Of a DNA stretch of 7,067 nt, positions 6,718 to 7,067 are shown piece by piece; position 1 is the first letter of the stretch, and each line of letters starts with the position of its first letter. The notes under the pieces were generated by a model. It did no database searches. It was not told the origin of the DNA and was given only the letters and a program-made list of their open reading frames with translations. Location of the stretch: contig CAMCQX010000082.1 of the NCBI GenBank assembly GCA_945876985.1, positions 1 to 7,067 of the forward strand. Reading direction: 5' to 3'. This DNA comes from Chitinophaga pinensis (GTDB lineage Bacteria; Bacteroidota; Bacteroidia; UKL13-3). Position numbers and translations under genes: made by a program.

Positions 6718-7067
6718 ATGACCCCAGAATACTATAAAGAATATTACCATTTAGAGCGCAGTAATTGGTGGTTTACAGCTCGTCTAGAAATTTTGAAAAG
6801 TCAAATTCAAATCATGTTTCCAAATAAAATTGATTTAAATATTTTGAATATTGGTGTGGCTACTGGCGCAACTTCTCAAATGCTTGAAAAATTCGGGAAA
6901 GTAAAATCCATTGAATATGATGAGGTTTGTTTCAATTTTGTAAAGGAAAAATTGCAAATTGACATTGAACAAGGAACTATTTTAGATTTACAATTTGCTG
7001 AAAATACTTTTGATTTGGTTTGTGCTTTCGATGTAGTTGAACACGTGGAAGACGATCAATTAGCAGT
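6718..7067 (+). CDS. Class I SAM-dependent methyltransferase, N-terminal part (3' end outside window)
   Basis: The frame opens at ATG 6718 and runs without a stop to the end of the window (116 full codons). It begins with MTPEYYKEYYHLERSNWWFTAR, an N-terminal pattern (acidic, aromatic, then WWF..R) common in methyltransferases of glycan and lipid clusters. The SAM-binding motif I is ILNIGVATGATSQML (42-56), followed by KSIEYD with the acidic residue after strand beta 2 (about 66-68), and FDLVCAFDVVEHVEDD (98-113), which matches motif post-I/II of this class. Substrate cannot be read; an envelope glycan or lipid is suggested only by the neighbours. It is transcribed away from the GT-C gene at 5233-6660 across a 57-nt spacer. 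The frame would read MTPEYY from this ATG, which gives the usual family start, so the start is well supported. Confidence 0.92.
   Translation, partial: MTPEYYKEYYHLERSNWWFTARLEILKSQIQIMFPNKIDLNILNIGVATGATSQMLEKFGKVKSIEYDEVCFNFVKEKLQIDIEQGTILDLQFAENTFDLVCAFDVVEHVEDDQLA

Overview
This AT-rich window looks chromosomal and comes from a member of the Bacteroidota. The evidence is a C-terminal DUF2147 domain, a family common in that phylum; A-rich leaders with little Shine-Dalgarno sequence in front of most genes; and gene content typical of the phylum. The genus cannot be named from sequence alone. I see no IS element, CRISPR array, tRNA, rRNA, phage gene or other sign of a mobile region.

The left part (1-1860) reads rightward. 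It holds the 3' end of a DUF2147 gene, a family 2 glycosyltransferase of the polyprenyl-phosphate sugar synthase type (GtrB/ArnC/DPM1-like) with two C-terminal membrane helices, and frr (ribosome recycling factor). frr is followed by a near-perfect intrinsic terminator hairpin that separates it from the next unit.

The middle part (1861-5208) holds two rightward genes only 3 nt apart. The first encodes a 693-residue membrane-anchored protein that joins a large AsmA-like N-terminal region to a C-terminal family 51 peptidoglycan glycosyltransferase domain, with no transpeptidase domain. The second encodes a multi-pass membrane protein with features of a GT-C glycosyltransferase (GT87/DUF2029-like), but it is not firmly assigned.

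The right part (5209-7067) holds a leftward ArnT/PMT_2-type GT-C glycosyltransferase, convergent with the previous gene. A class I SAM-dependent methyltransferase, cut by the window edge, diverges from it across a short 57-nt spacer.

The common theme is envelope glycan assembly. The GT2 enzyme could make an undecaprenyl-phosphate-linked sugar, the GT-C enzymes could use such donors on the periplasmic side, and the AsmA-GT51 protein would polymerise lipid II. frr is a housekeeping gene in the middle. That the genes act in one pathway is inference from proximity only. The most distinctive item is the AsmA-like/GT51 architecture; I see no clear-cut novel defence, mobile or RNA system.
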